DNA of 21,156 nucleotides from contig FR901780.1 of NCBI GenBank assembly GCA_000437675.1, positions 6,873 through 28,028 of the forward strand, given 5' to 3'. Origin of the DNA: Prevotella sp. CAG:891 (GTDB lineage Bacteria; Bacteroidota; Bacteroidia; Bacteroidales; Bacteroidaceae). The notes beneath the pieces are model-generated. The model saw only the letters and a list, made by a program, of their open reading frames with translations. It was not told where the DNA came from and ran no database searches. Below, piece after piece: positions 1 through 6,838 of the stretch. Position 1 is the stretch's first letter. Each line of letters opens with the position of its first letter. The translations under genes and the position numbers were made by a program.

Positions 1-1140
1 TGCCGTAATTACCTTGGCCGAAACGCCTTTTACCTTTTCCTTCTTAAATTCGGGGGCCACGGGCGAATGGTCTTCGAACCACTGTGCATTTTCCGAAAGT
101 TTGGTGGTACGCTCGGTGGCTGCCAAGTCCTTGAAGTTGACTATCGATTCCCACGAGGCTTTCATGCCCAGGGGGTCGCCATAGCTTTCAGTGAAATAGC
201 AGACAAAGTCGACAAGGCTTTCGGTGTCCTTGAGCCAGTGAATGGCGTAATCGTCGAAAGTACGGAGGTCGCCCGTGCGGTACACTTCGATGAGCAGGTC
301 GATGACCTTTTGCTGGGCGGGGGTGTCGGCAAACGGACGTGCCTTTTCAAGATTCTCGACTACGCGCTCCAGGGCGGGCGAATACATGCCGCCAATGCGC
401 CATACGCGTTCGGTGAGTTGTCCGTAGTCGTCGCGGCTTACCTGGCTGTTCATACCCATCATGATGGGACGCGGATCGGCCATGGGTTTGCGCTGCGTAT
501 AGAATTCTTCGGCCTCAGCCTGGGTAATGCCGGGTGCGTAGTAGTTGCTGGCAGAGGTCAGCACCAAGTCGTCGCCATCCTTTTGGTTGACGCGCATCAC
601 CATCACCGTGGGGTCGAAAATCACGGGGAAAATTTCGTCGCAGAATGCGGAGAGTGTCTGGCCCTGAGCTAAGGGGAGTTTATTGGCAGGAAGCTGTTCG
701 AGTGCGGCACGCAGTTCGTCGGCCGTGAATCCGGGCGTGAACTTTTCGCAGCCGTAATGGTGATGAATGCCCGACGAGAACCACACTTGCTTCAAGTAGG
801 TGGTCAGTTCGGTAAAGAATTTGCCTTTACGGTCGCCCTGCCAGTCGGTGTAAACGGCTTCGAGCATACGGCGTATGCGCAAGTTGTAACGGCCGTTTTG
901 GTCGAACAGGATGTCGCGTCCTTGCAGTGCTGCCTCCTGCAAATAATAGATAAACGTTTTTTCCTTGAGCGTCAGTTTTTCAAATCCTTCCACTTTGTAG
1001 CGAAGCATCTGAATATCGGCAAACTGCTCATCGGTGTACTTAAAGTCGTCTTTCACCTCGTTTTGCGCCAAAGCTGTGGTGCTTAACGAGCCGAATGCAG
1101 CTGTTGCTGTAATCATCATAGTCATGAATTTTTGTTTCAT
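1..1140 (-). CDS. Dipeptidyl peptidase III (M49 metallopeptidase), N-terminal 380 residues, runs off the window
   Basis: The reading frame is open on the minus strand from an ATG at 1138-1140 to the window edge. It gives 380 residues of a family that is about 675 residues long in Bacteroides. The N-terminus is a signal peptide (MKQKFMTMMITATAAFGSL, then a TTALA-Q cleavage site), so the enzyme is predicted to be exported to the periplasm. The segments 'SSGIHHHYG', 'FCDEIFP' and 'MKASWESIVNFKDL' match what I remember of Bacteroides DPP III. The family removes dipeptides from peptide N-termini using zinc. The zinc motif (HExxGH in most members, HECLGH in Bacteroides) lies in the C-terminal half, outside this window, so catalytic competence cannot be judged. 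The assignment rests on recalled family sequence. Confidence 0.85.
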   Translation of the reverse strand, partial: MKQKFMTMMITATAAFGSLSTTALAQNEVKDDFKYTDEQFADIQMLRYKVEGFEKLTLKEKTFIYYLQEAALQGRDILFDQNGRYNLRIRRMLEAVYTDWQGDRKGKFFTELTTYLKQVWFSSGIHHHYGCEKFTPGFTADELRAALEQLPANKLPLAQGQTLSAFCDEIFPVIFDPTVMVMRVNQKDGDDLVLTSASNYYAPGITQAEAEEFYTQRKPMADPRPIMMGMNSQVSRDDYGQLTERVWRIGGMYSPALERVVENLEKARPFADTPAQQKVIDLLIEVYRTGDLRTFDDYAIHWLKDTESLVDFVCYFTESYGDPLGMKASWESIVNFKDLAATERTTKLSENAQWFEDHSPVAPEFKKEKVKGVSAKVITA

Positions 1141-1326
1141 TGTTTCAAAGTAAAGCATGAAGGGTGATGCTACAAATTCTGATAAAACGCATAGCTTGCA
1201 CTGACTGCCGCTCACTGGCTAAAAATATACATGCTATAGGCTGCTAAGCTACCTATCAGAACGGGTGGTATCACCTTTAAAATTAACAATAGACGAAGCT
1301 TGGATAAACCAATAACTCCGCGATAG

Positions 1327-1334
1327 CAAAGTTA
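1327..1334 (-). promoter_or_regulatory. Candidate Bacteroidetes -7 box for the DPP III gene
   Basis: The minus-strand sequence is TAACTTTG, a full match to TAnnTTTG. No clear TTTG -33 element lies at the usual distance of about 20 bp. If used, it gives a leader of about 180 nt before the ATG at 1140. Confidence 0.3.
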
Positions 1335-1437
1335 CTAAAAAAACAATAGCAAGCAGTTGTTTTGTTTTATTTCGTGCTTCTACCTGCCAAAAATAAAAAT
1401 GGATAGCTACTTATCTGCATATCTCACATTTTTGCTG

Positions 1438-1445
1438 TATTTTTG
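1438..1445 (+). promoter_or_regulatory. Candidate Bacteroidetes -7 box for the helicase gene
   Basis: TATTTTTG matches TAnnTTTG and lies 75 bp before the preferred ATG at 1521. A -33 TTTG at normal spacing is not evident. The only nearby TTTG (1431-1434) is too close. Confidence 0.4.
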
Positions 1446-1520
1446 TAAAATGAAGTAGGATTGAACGAACGCCATAGGGCTTTTCATTCATACCGTGACT
1501 TCCTCATCACAAATGAAGCC

Positions 1521-2849
1521 ATGATACAGACAGACAAAATACTCGAAAACTTGGGCTACGAAAGCCTGACTCCCATGCAGTGCGACATGAACCAAGCTGC
1601 ACTGAACAACGAAGGCGTGGTACTGCTTTCGCCCACAGGATCAGGCAAAACCTGGGCCTACATGCAGCCCTTGCTACAACTCATACGCCCCGAACTCGAT
1701 GCACTGCAAGCTGTGGTGATTGTGCCTACACGTGAACTGGCCATGCAAAGCGAGGACTTACTGAAACGCACCAAATGCGGTATTCGCTCCATGGCATTGT
1801 TTGGCGGACGACCCACTATGCAGGAACACCGCGTGCTGCGCGAGGTGAAACCACAGGTGGTGTTTGCCACTCCCGGACGACTGAATGACCATTTGCAAAA
1901 GGAAAATGTGAATGCGCACGGTGTGAAAGTGGTGGTGGTCGATGAGTTCGACAAATGTCTGGAATTAGGTTTCCAAAAAGAAATGGAAAGCGTGATTTCG
2001 CAATTCGACGGCACGCGCCATTGCTGGCTGACTTCGGCCACCGACAGCGACGAAATTCCCGGATTTATGAATCGTCGCACAAAATCGTATCGCAAACTCG
2101 ACTACCTGAACGAAACGGGTGCGCTGAAGGAACGTGTTGCTGTTTATCAGGTGCCCTCGCCCGAAAAGGATAAACTCGAAACTTTGGGACGTTTGCTTTC
2201 GCACATCAAGGGGCAGCAGGCCATCGTGTTTGTGGCTCATCGCGAGAGCGTAGACCGCGTAGGAAAGTGGTTGGCCGGCGAACGCTTTGACGTGAGTACC
2301 TATCATGGCGGCATGGAACAGGATTTGCGCGAACGCGCTCTTTACCGCTTTCGAAGCGGAGCTGCCAACGTGTTGGTAAGTACTGACTTGGCTGCTCGCG
2401 GACTCGACATTCCCGAGGTGCGGGCTGTGATTCATTACCATTTGCCGGGCAAAGCTGAAGAGTATACGCATCGCAACGGACGTACGGCGCGCTGGGAGGC
2501 CGATGGTGCTGTTTACCTGATTATTGGGCCCACCGAAACATTGCCCGATTATGCCGACGAGGCCGACACGCTTAATGTCGATGCTGAACCCATTGCTCCG
2601 CATCAGCCTGAATATGCTTCTTTATATATCGGACGCGGCAAGCGCGACAAGTTGAGCAAAGGCGATATCTTAGGATTTTTCTGCAAAAAAGGTGGACTAA
2701 CGGCTGGCGACATCGGACGCATCGACGTCGCGGCGCATCATGCTTATGTAGCTGTGAAGCGAAGCAAACTTAAATCACTGCTGAAAATGATTGGCGGTGA
2801 AAAAATCAAGGGAATGAAAACGCTGATTGAGGAAACCCAAAGGTGGTAG
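1521..2849 (+). CDS. DEAD-box RNA helicase with C-terminal DbpA-type RNA-binding domain
   Basis: The 442-residue product is an ATP-dependent RNA helicase. Helicase domain 1 shows Q-motif-like LGYESLTPMQ, Walker A SPTGSGKT (37-44), PTREL (69-73), TPGR (117-120), motif II as DEFD rather than DEAD (141-144), and SAT (172-174). Domain 2 shows STDLAARGLD (287-296) and HRNGRTAR (317-324). The last 75 residues or so, with 'KKGGLTAGDIGRIDV' and a basic 'GGEKIKGMK' end, match the DbpA RNA-binding domain. In DbpA that domain targets 23S rRNA during large-subunit assembly, so a ribosome-biogenesis role is likely but inferred. The ATG at 1521 is preferred because the Q motif follows shortly after it. A TTG at 1461 would add 20 residues of no recognisable family sequence. 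It is the first gene of a plus-strand series; the next starts 40 nt later. Confidence 0.9.
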   Translation: MIQTDKILENLGYESLTPMQCDMNQAALNNEGVVLLSPTGSGKTWAYMQPLLQLIRPELDALQAVVIVPTRELAMQSEDLLKRTKCGIRSMALFGGRPTMQEHRVLREVKPQVVFATPGRLNDHLQKENVNAHGVKVVVVDEFDKCLELGFQKEMESVISQFDGTRHCWLTSATDSDEIPGFMNRRTKSYRKLDYLNETGALKERVAVYQVPSPEKDKLETLGRLLSHIKGQQAIVFVAHRESVDRVGKWLAGERFDVSTYHGGMEQDLRERALYRFRSGAANVLVSTDLAARGLDIPEVRAVIHYHLPGKAEEYTHRNGRTARWEADGAVYLIIGPTETLPDYADEADTLNVDAEPIAPHQPEYASLYIGRGKRDKLSKGDILGFFCKKGGLTAGDIGRIDVAAHHAYVAVKRSKLKSLLKMIGGEKIKGMKTLIEETQRW

Positions 2850-2889
2850 CCTCGTTCTGTTTTAAATAATTTGATTAGAAACATTTACA

Positions 2890-3396
2890 ATGAAAGTAAC
2901 AATAAAGGATTCTGTATTGCGCCAGGCGGCTGCCGAAGGCATGGATGCATTTTTGGCTGCCGTGGTGCAGGCTGTGAAGCAAACAGCGGGCGGCGAACTG
3001 ACTGCGGAAAGCATGCAGCAGCTTACGGCCGACCAAATTACGCTATGGGGCTACGACATCTTGCACGAGGAAGTGATGGACGGCGGATTTATCCAGCTTA
3101 TTTATAATGGCTACGGTCCGTTCTTCTTCGACAATCCTTTTGCCAAGGCCATGCGTCTGTGGGGACTGAACGAGTTCTCAAAGGTGCTTTACAAAGCTAA
3201 AAACCTGTACGATGAGCGTAAGGACGACTTGACGCGCGAACGTACGGACGAGGAATTCATGGCCTTGTTCGAAAATAACGAAGAGTTCGACGAACTGGAC
3301 GATTACTTTGTCGAAAACGAAGAGGACATCACAGCGGCAGTGGCATGCTATGTGGATGACCATCTGGACAGTTTTGTCGAAGTGGAGGCCGACTAA
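2890..3396 (+). CDS. DMP19/DUF4375 family acidic protein
   Basis: The 168-residue protein carries the family hallmark 'EEVMDGGFIQLIYNGYG' (residues 60-76), followed by 'FFFDNPFAKA' and a predicted all-helical fold. This matches the DMP19-like (DUF4375) family. The Neisseria founder, DMP19, is a DNA-mimic protein that binds a transcription factor. Whether Bacteroidetes members mimic DNA is not established, so I assign no function. The C-terminal third is strongly acidic ('NNEEFDELDDYFVENEED', 'CYVDDHLDSFVEVEAD'), in keeping with a DNA-mimic surface. No signal peptide or membrane segment is visible, so it should be cytoplasmic. It sits 40 nt after the helicase and about 100 nt before smpB on the same strand. 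Confidence 0.75.
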   Translation: MKVTIKDSVLRQAAAEGMDAFLAAVVQAVKQTAGGELTAESMQQLTADQITLWGYDILHEEVMDGGFIQLIYNGYGPFFFDNPFAKAMRLWGLNEFSKVLYKAKNLYDERKDDLTRERTDEEFMALFENNEEFDELDDYFVENEEDITAAVACYVDDHLDSFVEVEAD

Positions 3397-3413
3397 AAAA
3401 CGTATGATTTTTT

Positions 3414-3461
3414 CAGCCATGCAAATGCCGACACACGCGGTTTGTGCAGTTCGCATGGCTG
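3414..3461 (+). promoter_or_regulatory. Long inverted repeat in the smpB upstream region
   Basis: CAGCCATGC (3414-3422) pairs perfectly with GCATGGCTG (3453-3461). An inner CACA/TGTG stem lies between them. The T-run lies before the hairpin on the plus strand rather than after it, so this is not a standard terminator in either direction. It ends 36 nt before the smpB ATG and may be a leader structure or protein-binding site. Confidence 0.4.
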
Positions 3462-3497
3462 CCGGTTCATTCCTATCTTAAAACAACCAACACACGA

Positions 3498-3968
3498 ATG
3501 AGTAAAGTATTACCAACTTCAAGAATAAACATCAAGAATAAAAAGGCAGAACACGACTTCCTGGTGCTCGACAAATTTACCGCTGGCATTGTGCTTACGG
3601 GCACGGAAATAAAAAGCATCCGCGCTGGTAAAGCCAGTTTGGTCGACACCTTCTGCTACATTCACAATGGCGAAGTATGGATGAAAAACTCCTACATTGC
3701 CGAGTACGACTTCGGTTCGTATAACAACCACTCCACGCGACGCGACCGCAAACTGCTGCTCAATAAAAAGGAAATTCACAACTTGCAGAACGAAACCCGT
3801 TCGCCCGGCTTTACCATTGTTCCGCTGAAAATGTTTATCAGCGAAAAGGGCTTGGCCAAGGTCATTATTGGGCTGTGTCGCGGTAAGAAGGAATACGACA
3901 AGCGTGCTTCACTCAAGGAGAAACAAGACAAGCGCGAAATGGACCGAGCCTATAAAAGCAGATTGTAG
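3498..3968 (+). CDS. smpB: SsrA-binding protein SmpB (trans-translation)
   Basis: The 156-residue product matches SmpB over its full length. Visible family segments include the N-terminal '[32 protein letters not shown]' region (14-44), '[11 protein letters not shown]' (60-70), '[13 protein letters not shown]' (81-93) and the basic C-terminal tail '[22 protein letters not shown]'. SmpB binds the tRNA-like domain of tmRNA and brings it to stalled ribosomes; the tail reads the empty mRNA channel. The ATG at 3498 is chosen because the preceding in-frame 18 codons have no family similarity and '[16 protein letters not shown]' is a typical SmpB start. No tmRNA gene is seen in the window. Confidence 0.97.
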   Translation: MSKVLPTSRINIKNKKAEHDFLVLDKFTAGIVLTGTEIKSIRAGKASLVDTFCYIHNGEVWMKNSYIAEYDFGSYNNHSTRRDRKLLLNKKEIHNLQNETRSPGFTIVPLKMFISEKGLAKVIIGLCRGKKEYDKRASLKEKQDKREMDRAYKSRL

Positions 3969-3988
3969 GCCGGAGCATTGCGCGGAAA

Positions 3989-4027
3989 CGCCTGTTATAA
4001 ATGCCTGTTATAAACGCTTGTTATAGC
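3989..4027 (+). repeat. Three tandem 13-bp units upstream of the mannanase gene
   Basis: The units are CGCCTGTTATAAA (3989-4001), TGCCTGTTATAAA (4002-4014) and CGCTTGTTATAGC (4015-4027). Units 1 and 2 differ at one position. The array ends 21 bp before the mannanase ATG, where a transcription factor or RNA polymerase would bind. Confidence 0.75.
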
Positions 4028-4048
4028 TGAGAACTTAAAATTCTATTT

Positions 4049-5320
4049 ATGAAAATCAAACATATTCTTGCCACAGTATTGGCAGCATTTGCCCTGTGTG
4101 CTTCGGCTCAACACAATTTTGTGCGCACCAAAGGCATGCAGTTTTTCAAAGGTCAGCAAACTGAACCTTACTACTTCATCGGTACGAACTTTTGGTACGG
4201 TCCTATTCTGGGTAGCACGGGACAAGGCGGCAACCGTACTCGCCTTTGTGCCGAACTCGATTCGCTCAAGGCACTAGGCGTAAATAATTTGCGCATTCTG
4301 GCCGGTGCTGATGCCGGAAGTAAGCATGCCAACACGGTGAAGCCGTATTTGCAGGCAAAGCCCGGCGAACTGAACGACACCTTGCTCGTGGGATTGGATT
4401 ATATGTTGGCCGAAATGGCCAAGCGCGATATGGTAGCCGTAATTTACCTGACCAACTCCTGGGACTGGAGTGGCGGATATGGTTTTTATCTGCGCGAAAC
4501 AGGCCACGGTGATTCGCCCGACGCTCACGGCGAGGGCTACAACGATTATGTGGAGTATGCCCGCCAGTTCTTTCACGACGAAAAGGCGCAACAACTGTTC
4601 TTGAACCACGTGCGCAACATCGTGAGCCGCACGAATACTGTTACCGGCAAGCCCTACCGCGAAGACCCCACCATCATGTCGTGGCAGCTTTGCAATGAGC
4701 CGCGCCCCTTTGGCAAACCGGAAGTACCTAACTTCGTGAAGTGGGTAAAGGAAACGGCTGCGCTGATTAAATCTATCGACCCGAACCACCTCGTATCGAC
4801 CGGAAGCGAAGGCGTTATTGGCTGCAATGTCAACGAGGAACTGTGTACAACCGTTCACAACGACCGCAACATCGACTACATGACCGTACACATTTGGCCC
4901 GCCAACTGGCAATGGGCCTCCAAGGACCGTCTGTTCGAGGCGCTGCCCAATGTTTACAACAAAACGACTGAATACTTGGCCCAGCACGACCGCATTGCTT
5001 TCAATATTAACAAGCCCTATGTGGTAGAGGAATTTGGTTATCCGCGCGACAATAATTTCCACGGAGCTGGTTCGCCCACCGTAGCCCGCGACGCCTTTTA
5101 TGCCTTTGTGTTTAGCAAGGTAAATGAAAGCCGCAAGAATGGTGGCCCCATGGCCGGATGTAATTTCTGGGGATGGGGCGGCAGCGGTCGTCCGATCAAC
5201 GAAACGTGGAGCATGGGAGCCGACTACCTTTGCGATCCTCCTCACGAACCTCAAGGTTGGTATTCAGTGTTCGACAATGACGCTTCGACCCTGCAACTCA
5301 TACGCAATGCTTTCAAATAG
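4049..5320 (+). CDS. Secreted GH5 endo-beta-mannanase (subfamily 7-like)
   Basis: The 423-residue enzyme is predicted to cleave beta-1,4-mannan backbones. Residues 1-20 form a signal peptide (MKIKHILATVLAAFALCASA, cleaved before QHN). Cys17 does not sit in a good lipobox, so signal peptidase I export is likelier than lipoprotein anchoring. The rest is one GH5 TIM barrel. The acid/base glutamate is E217 in WQLCNEPR (212-219). The likely nucleophile is E328 in VVEEFGYPR (325-333). Aromatic subsite residues are plausible in 'NSWDWSGGYGFYL' and 'VHIWPANWQWA'. No carbohydrate-binding module or T9SS tail follows the barrel. No SusC/SusD pair is adjacent, so this is a stand-alone gene rather than a visible polysaccharide utilisation locus. 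A terminator follows at 5370-5420. Confidence 0.88.
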   Translation: MKIKHILATVLAAFALCASAQHNFVRTKGMQFFKGQQTEPYYFIGTNFWYGPILGSTGQGGNRTRLCAELDSLKALGVNNLRILAGADAGSKHANTVKPYLQAKPGELNDTLLVGLDYMLAEMAKRDMVAVIYLTNSWDWSGGYGFYLRETGHGDSPDAHGEGYNDYVEYARQFFHDEKAQQLFLNHVRNIVSRTNTVTGKPYREDPTIMSWQLCNEPRPFGKPEVPNFVKWVKETAALIKSIDPNHLVSTGSEGVIGCNVNEELCTTVHNDRNIDYMTVHIWPANWQWASKDRLFEALPNVYNKTTEYLAQHDRIAFNINKPYVVEEFGYPRDNNFHGAGSPTVARDAFYAFVFSKVNESRKNGGPMAGCNFWGWGGSGRPINETWSMGADYLCDPPHEPQGWYSVFDNDASTLQLIRNAFK

Positions 5321-5369
5321 TTTAGCGCGTCTTCCCCACCCGATTTCTACTGAACCACATTAACGTCAA

Positions 5370-5420
5370 GGCACCATTCCTAAGTCTGATACACAGTCGT
5401 AGGAATGATGCCTCTTTTTT
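5370..5420 (+). terminator. Rho-independent terminator after the mannanase gene
   Basis: GGCACCATTCCTA (5370-5382) pairs with TAGGAATGATGCC (5400-5412) with a single mismatch, across a 17-nt loop. TCTTTTTT follows immediately. The next gene's ATG is only 12 nt further on. Confidence 0.88.
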
Positions 5421-5432
5421 ATCAACAGCATT

Positions 5433-5636
5433 ATGATAGCACCTAAAATTGAATTTTCCGACCGCGAAGAACGCATAGATTTTATTCGCGAACGCTTTGC
5501 ATGCCAATCACCTGCTTGTGGTGGTTGCGGCAGTTGCAATATGCCCAATGGCCTTTCTGCCATGGAAACATTTGCCGATTACATTGAGGGCAAACAAGAA
5601 TTTGTGAGCATCGCATCAAAACTTTGGAATGACTAA
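5433..5636 (+). CDS. Small Cys-rich protein of unknown function
   Basis: This 67-residue protein has a charged N-terminal helix 'FSDREERIDFIRERFACQ', a four-cysteine cluster CQSPACGGCGSC (residues 24-35) and a C-terminal segment 'FADYIEGKQEFVSIASKLW'. I recall similar short Cys-cluster proteins in Bacteroides genomes but know no function. The cysteine spacing suggests metal binding, by inference only. The ATG lies 12 nt after the T-run of the mannanase terminator, so expression needs readthrough or a promoter overlapping that terminator. The gene ends where an IS remnant begins, so loss of original downstream sequence is possible. Coding status is supported by the patterned cysteines and charges, not by any recognised domain. 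Confidence 0.6.
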   Translation: MIAPKIEFSDREERIDFIRERFACQSPACGGCGSCNMPNGLSAMETFADYIEGKQEFVSIASKLWND

Positions 5637-5640
5637 AAAA

Positions 5641-5962
5641 TACTTCAAGCAAACTACCAATGCCTTGTATCTGACGGACAGACAGACAGGGGCTTCCTTT
5701 GGCCATGTCTGTTCCTGTATCGGGAGAGCATAATGACTTATACCGTATTAAAAGGTCGACGGATGAGATATTCAGAACTTTGGAGGAAGCGGGCATTCCT
5801 GTTGACGGACTATTCTTGAATGCAGATGCCGACTTTGACAGCGAGGATTTTAGAAATCAATGCCTCTCTCATGGGGTATTCCCCAATGATGACACAACAT
5901 AAACAAGTTGGGAAGCGTGGAACTACATTGTTTTTGCCGTTCTGCTCCTAAGGAAGTGTTAA
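5641..5962 (+). pseudogene. Decayed IS4/IS5-superfamily DDE transposase fragment
   Basis: Pieces of one transposase can be read in two frames. Frame 1 gives 'QTTNALYLTDRQ'. Frame 2 continues with 'GLPLAMSVPVSGEHNDLYRI', then 'LEEAGIPVDGLFLNADADFDSEDFRNQCLSHGVFPN' across the central DDE Asp region, and ends with 'SWEAWNYIVFAVLLLRKC' and TAA at 5960-5962. The shift between frames is explained by an extra GACA in a GACAGACAGACA tract (about 5677-5688). An in-frame TAA at 5900-5902 and a sudden jump from 'FPN' to the C-terminal end show that an internal part is missing. The N-terminal domain is absent. Family placement is from recalled Bacteroidetes transposases and is not exact. The product is certainly inactive. 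Confidence 0.8.
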
Positions 5963-5996
5963 GCATTCATTAGTTTAGATGACTTCAATTTAAGGT

Positions 5997-6020
5997 TTTT
6001 CAAATGCGAATCTTTATAAA
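5997..6020. repeat. 24-bp repeat, copy 1
   Basis: The 24-bp sequence starts TTTTCAAATGCGAA and ends CTTTATAAA. It recurs in direct orientation at 6740-6763 with one difference (T versus C in the middle). This copy starts 35 bp after the transposase stop and could be the right end of the old IS. Confidence 0.7.
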
Positions 6021-6043
6021 CTAAAATTCAGCATTTCCTTAAA

Positions 6044-6080
6044 GAGGCTGTTCATACGATCACAGCCTCCATTATTTTTT
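6044..6080 (+). terminator. Probable terminator between the IS remnant and lrp
   Basis: GAGGCTGT (6044-6051) pairs perfectly with ACAGCCTC (6062-6069) across a 10-nt loop. A TTTTTT run follows at 6075-6080 after a 5-nt gap. On the minus strand, after the lrp stop at 6088, the stem is followed only by CTTTAAGG, so it fits plus-strand transcripts better. Confidence 0.5.
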
Positions 6081-6087
6081 ACACTAT

Positions 6088-6552
6088 TCATCTTGGCAGC
6101 ATGGTTAGCTGCTTGCTACATACCGCTTTAAAAGAGATGATGATTTTCGACTGCGACAAACCCAGCGGTTTTATTTGAGTTTGAATCATAGTCAGCAAAT
6201 GTTCATTGTTGCGCGCATAAATTTTCACGAACAAATCGTAAGCTTCGTTCGTACAATGAATTTCAACAATCTCGGGGATAGATTGCAGCGCCTTAACTAC
6301 CTCTGCAAAGCATTCATCATTCTTCAATGTAAGTCCCACGTAAGCACAAGTTTCATACCCTATTTTTGCAGGATTTACAATGTATTTTGCTCCTTGAATA
6401 ACCCCAGCTTCCGTCATACGCTTCACACGCGTGTGAATTGTGGTTCCCGAAACGCCACAAGCTCGCGCCACCTTTTGAAAAGGGATGCTACCATCCTTTG
6501 CCAGCATTTCAAGTATTTTTTCGTCTATGTGGTCAAATTGGTTATATTCCAT
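6088..6552 (-). CDS. Lrp/AsnC family transcriptional regulator
   Basis: The 154-residue protein opens with 'FDHIDEKILEMLAKDGSIPFQKVARACGVSGTTIHTRVKRMTEAGVI' (6-52), the AsnC-type winged helix-turn-helix. A RAM effector-binding domain follows (about 64-148), with 'ETCAYVGLTL' and 'IPEIVEIHCTNEAYDLFVKIYARN'. Family members form dimers and octamers, bind DNA and often sense amino acids. It lies just downstream of dapL on the same strand but is separated from it by a terminator and has its own -7 box. Control of the adjacent diaminopimelate genes is therefore possible but not shown. The ligand cannot be predicted from sequence. Confidence 0.93.
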   Translation of the reverse strand: MEYNQFDHIDEKILEMLAKDGSIPFQKVARACGVSGTTIHTRVKRMTEAGVIQGAKYIVNPAKIGYETCAYVGLTLKNDECFAEVVKALQSIPEIVEIHCTNEAYDLFVKIYARNNEHLLTMIQTQIKPLGLSQSKIIISFKAVCSKQLTMLPR

Positions 6553-6576
6553 GCGTAATTATTCTTGTTTCATCAG

Positions 6577-6584
6577 CAAAATTA
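6577..6584 (-). promoter_or_regulatory. Candidate -7 box for the lrp-type gene, inside an inverted repeat
   Basis: The minus strand reads TAATTTTG, a full match to TAnnTTTG, 24 bp before the start codon. The inverted repeat CGTAATT (6554-6560) and AATTACG (6580-6586) overlaps the box and may be an autoregulatory operator. No -33 TTTG is evident. Confidence 0.45.
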
Positions 6585-6739
6585 CGTATTATTGTTCATA
6601 GATACCTTCTAATTAGTTATCGGAATATCTTGCCGACGATACAAATCATTACATTATGAATTATACAATTTCACCTCATTCACATTAACAAAACGTACGA
6701 AACACCGATGTGTTACCCCACACAAATTTTACAGTCCCA

Positions 6740-6763
6740 TTTTCAAATGCGAACCTTTATAAA
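6740..6763. repeat. 24-bp repeat, copy 2
   Basis: This is the direct repeat of 5997-6020 with 23 of 24 bases identical. Its 3' end runs into the A-tract of the dapL terminator. No transposase lies next to this copy. Confidence 0.7.
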
Positions 6764-6814
6764 AAAATCAGAGGACGTGCTCACGCTGCGCCAACCCATC
6801 CTCCGACTTTTTTT
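6761..6814 (-). terminator. Terminator of the dap operon, possibly bidirectional
   Basis: In minus-strand RNA, CGGAGGAUG pairs fully with CGUCCUCUG (G-U pairs included), and the stem extends two more pairs to GUC/GAU. Seven U residues follow (A-tract 6761-6767). On the plus strand the hairpin is also followed by TTTTTTT (6808-6814), although two pairs become mismatches. It lies 25 bp past the dapL stop. Confidence 0.8.
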
Positions 6815-6838
6815 AGCTATAGTTAATGCAGACTGTAA

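Larger units (their letters stand above)
1141..1520. other. Intergenic region between divergent DPP III and helicase genes
   Basis: This AT-rich stretch separates two divergent genes. It holds one candidate -7 box for each direction (listed separately). I see no convincing RNA gene. Small inverted repeats are present, for example ATAGG and CCTAT around 1235-1255 and GGTG with CACC near 1264-1275, but none is followed by a T-run. An alternative TTG start for the helicase at 1461 would extend that gene 20 codons into this region. Confidence 0.5.

Noticed and set aside
67..672. Open frames on the plus strand at 67-672 and 757-1086.
   Set aside because: They are antisense to the DPP III gene, which has a signal peptide and family segments through the whole stretch.
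1259..1275. GGGTGGTATCACC resembles the conserved T-box riboswitch core (GGGTGGNACCGCG).
   Set aside because: Only part matches, no specifier loop or terminator/antiterminator pair is seen, the downstream gene is a helicase, and T-boxes are not known in Bacteroidetes.
1965..2603. A 212-codon open frame on the minus strand.
   Set aside because: It is antisense to the helicase, whose motifs are all present in order.
4274..5254. A 326-codon open frame on the minus strand.
   Set aside because: It is antisense to the mannanase, which has a signal peptide and both catalytic glutamates. The antisense translation has no family pattern.
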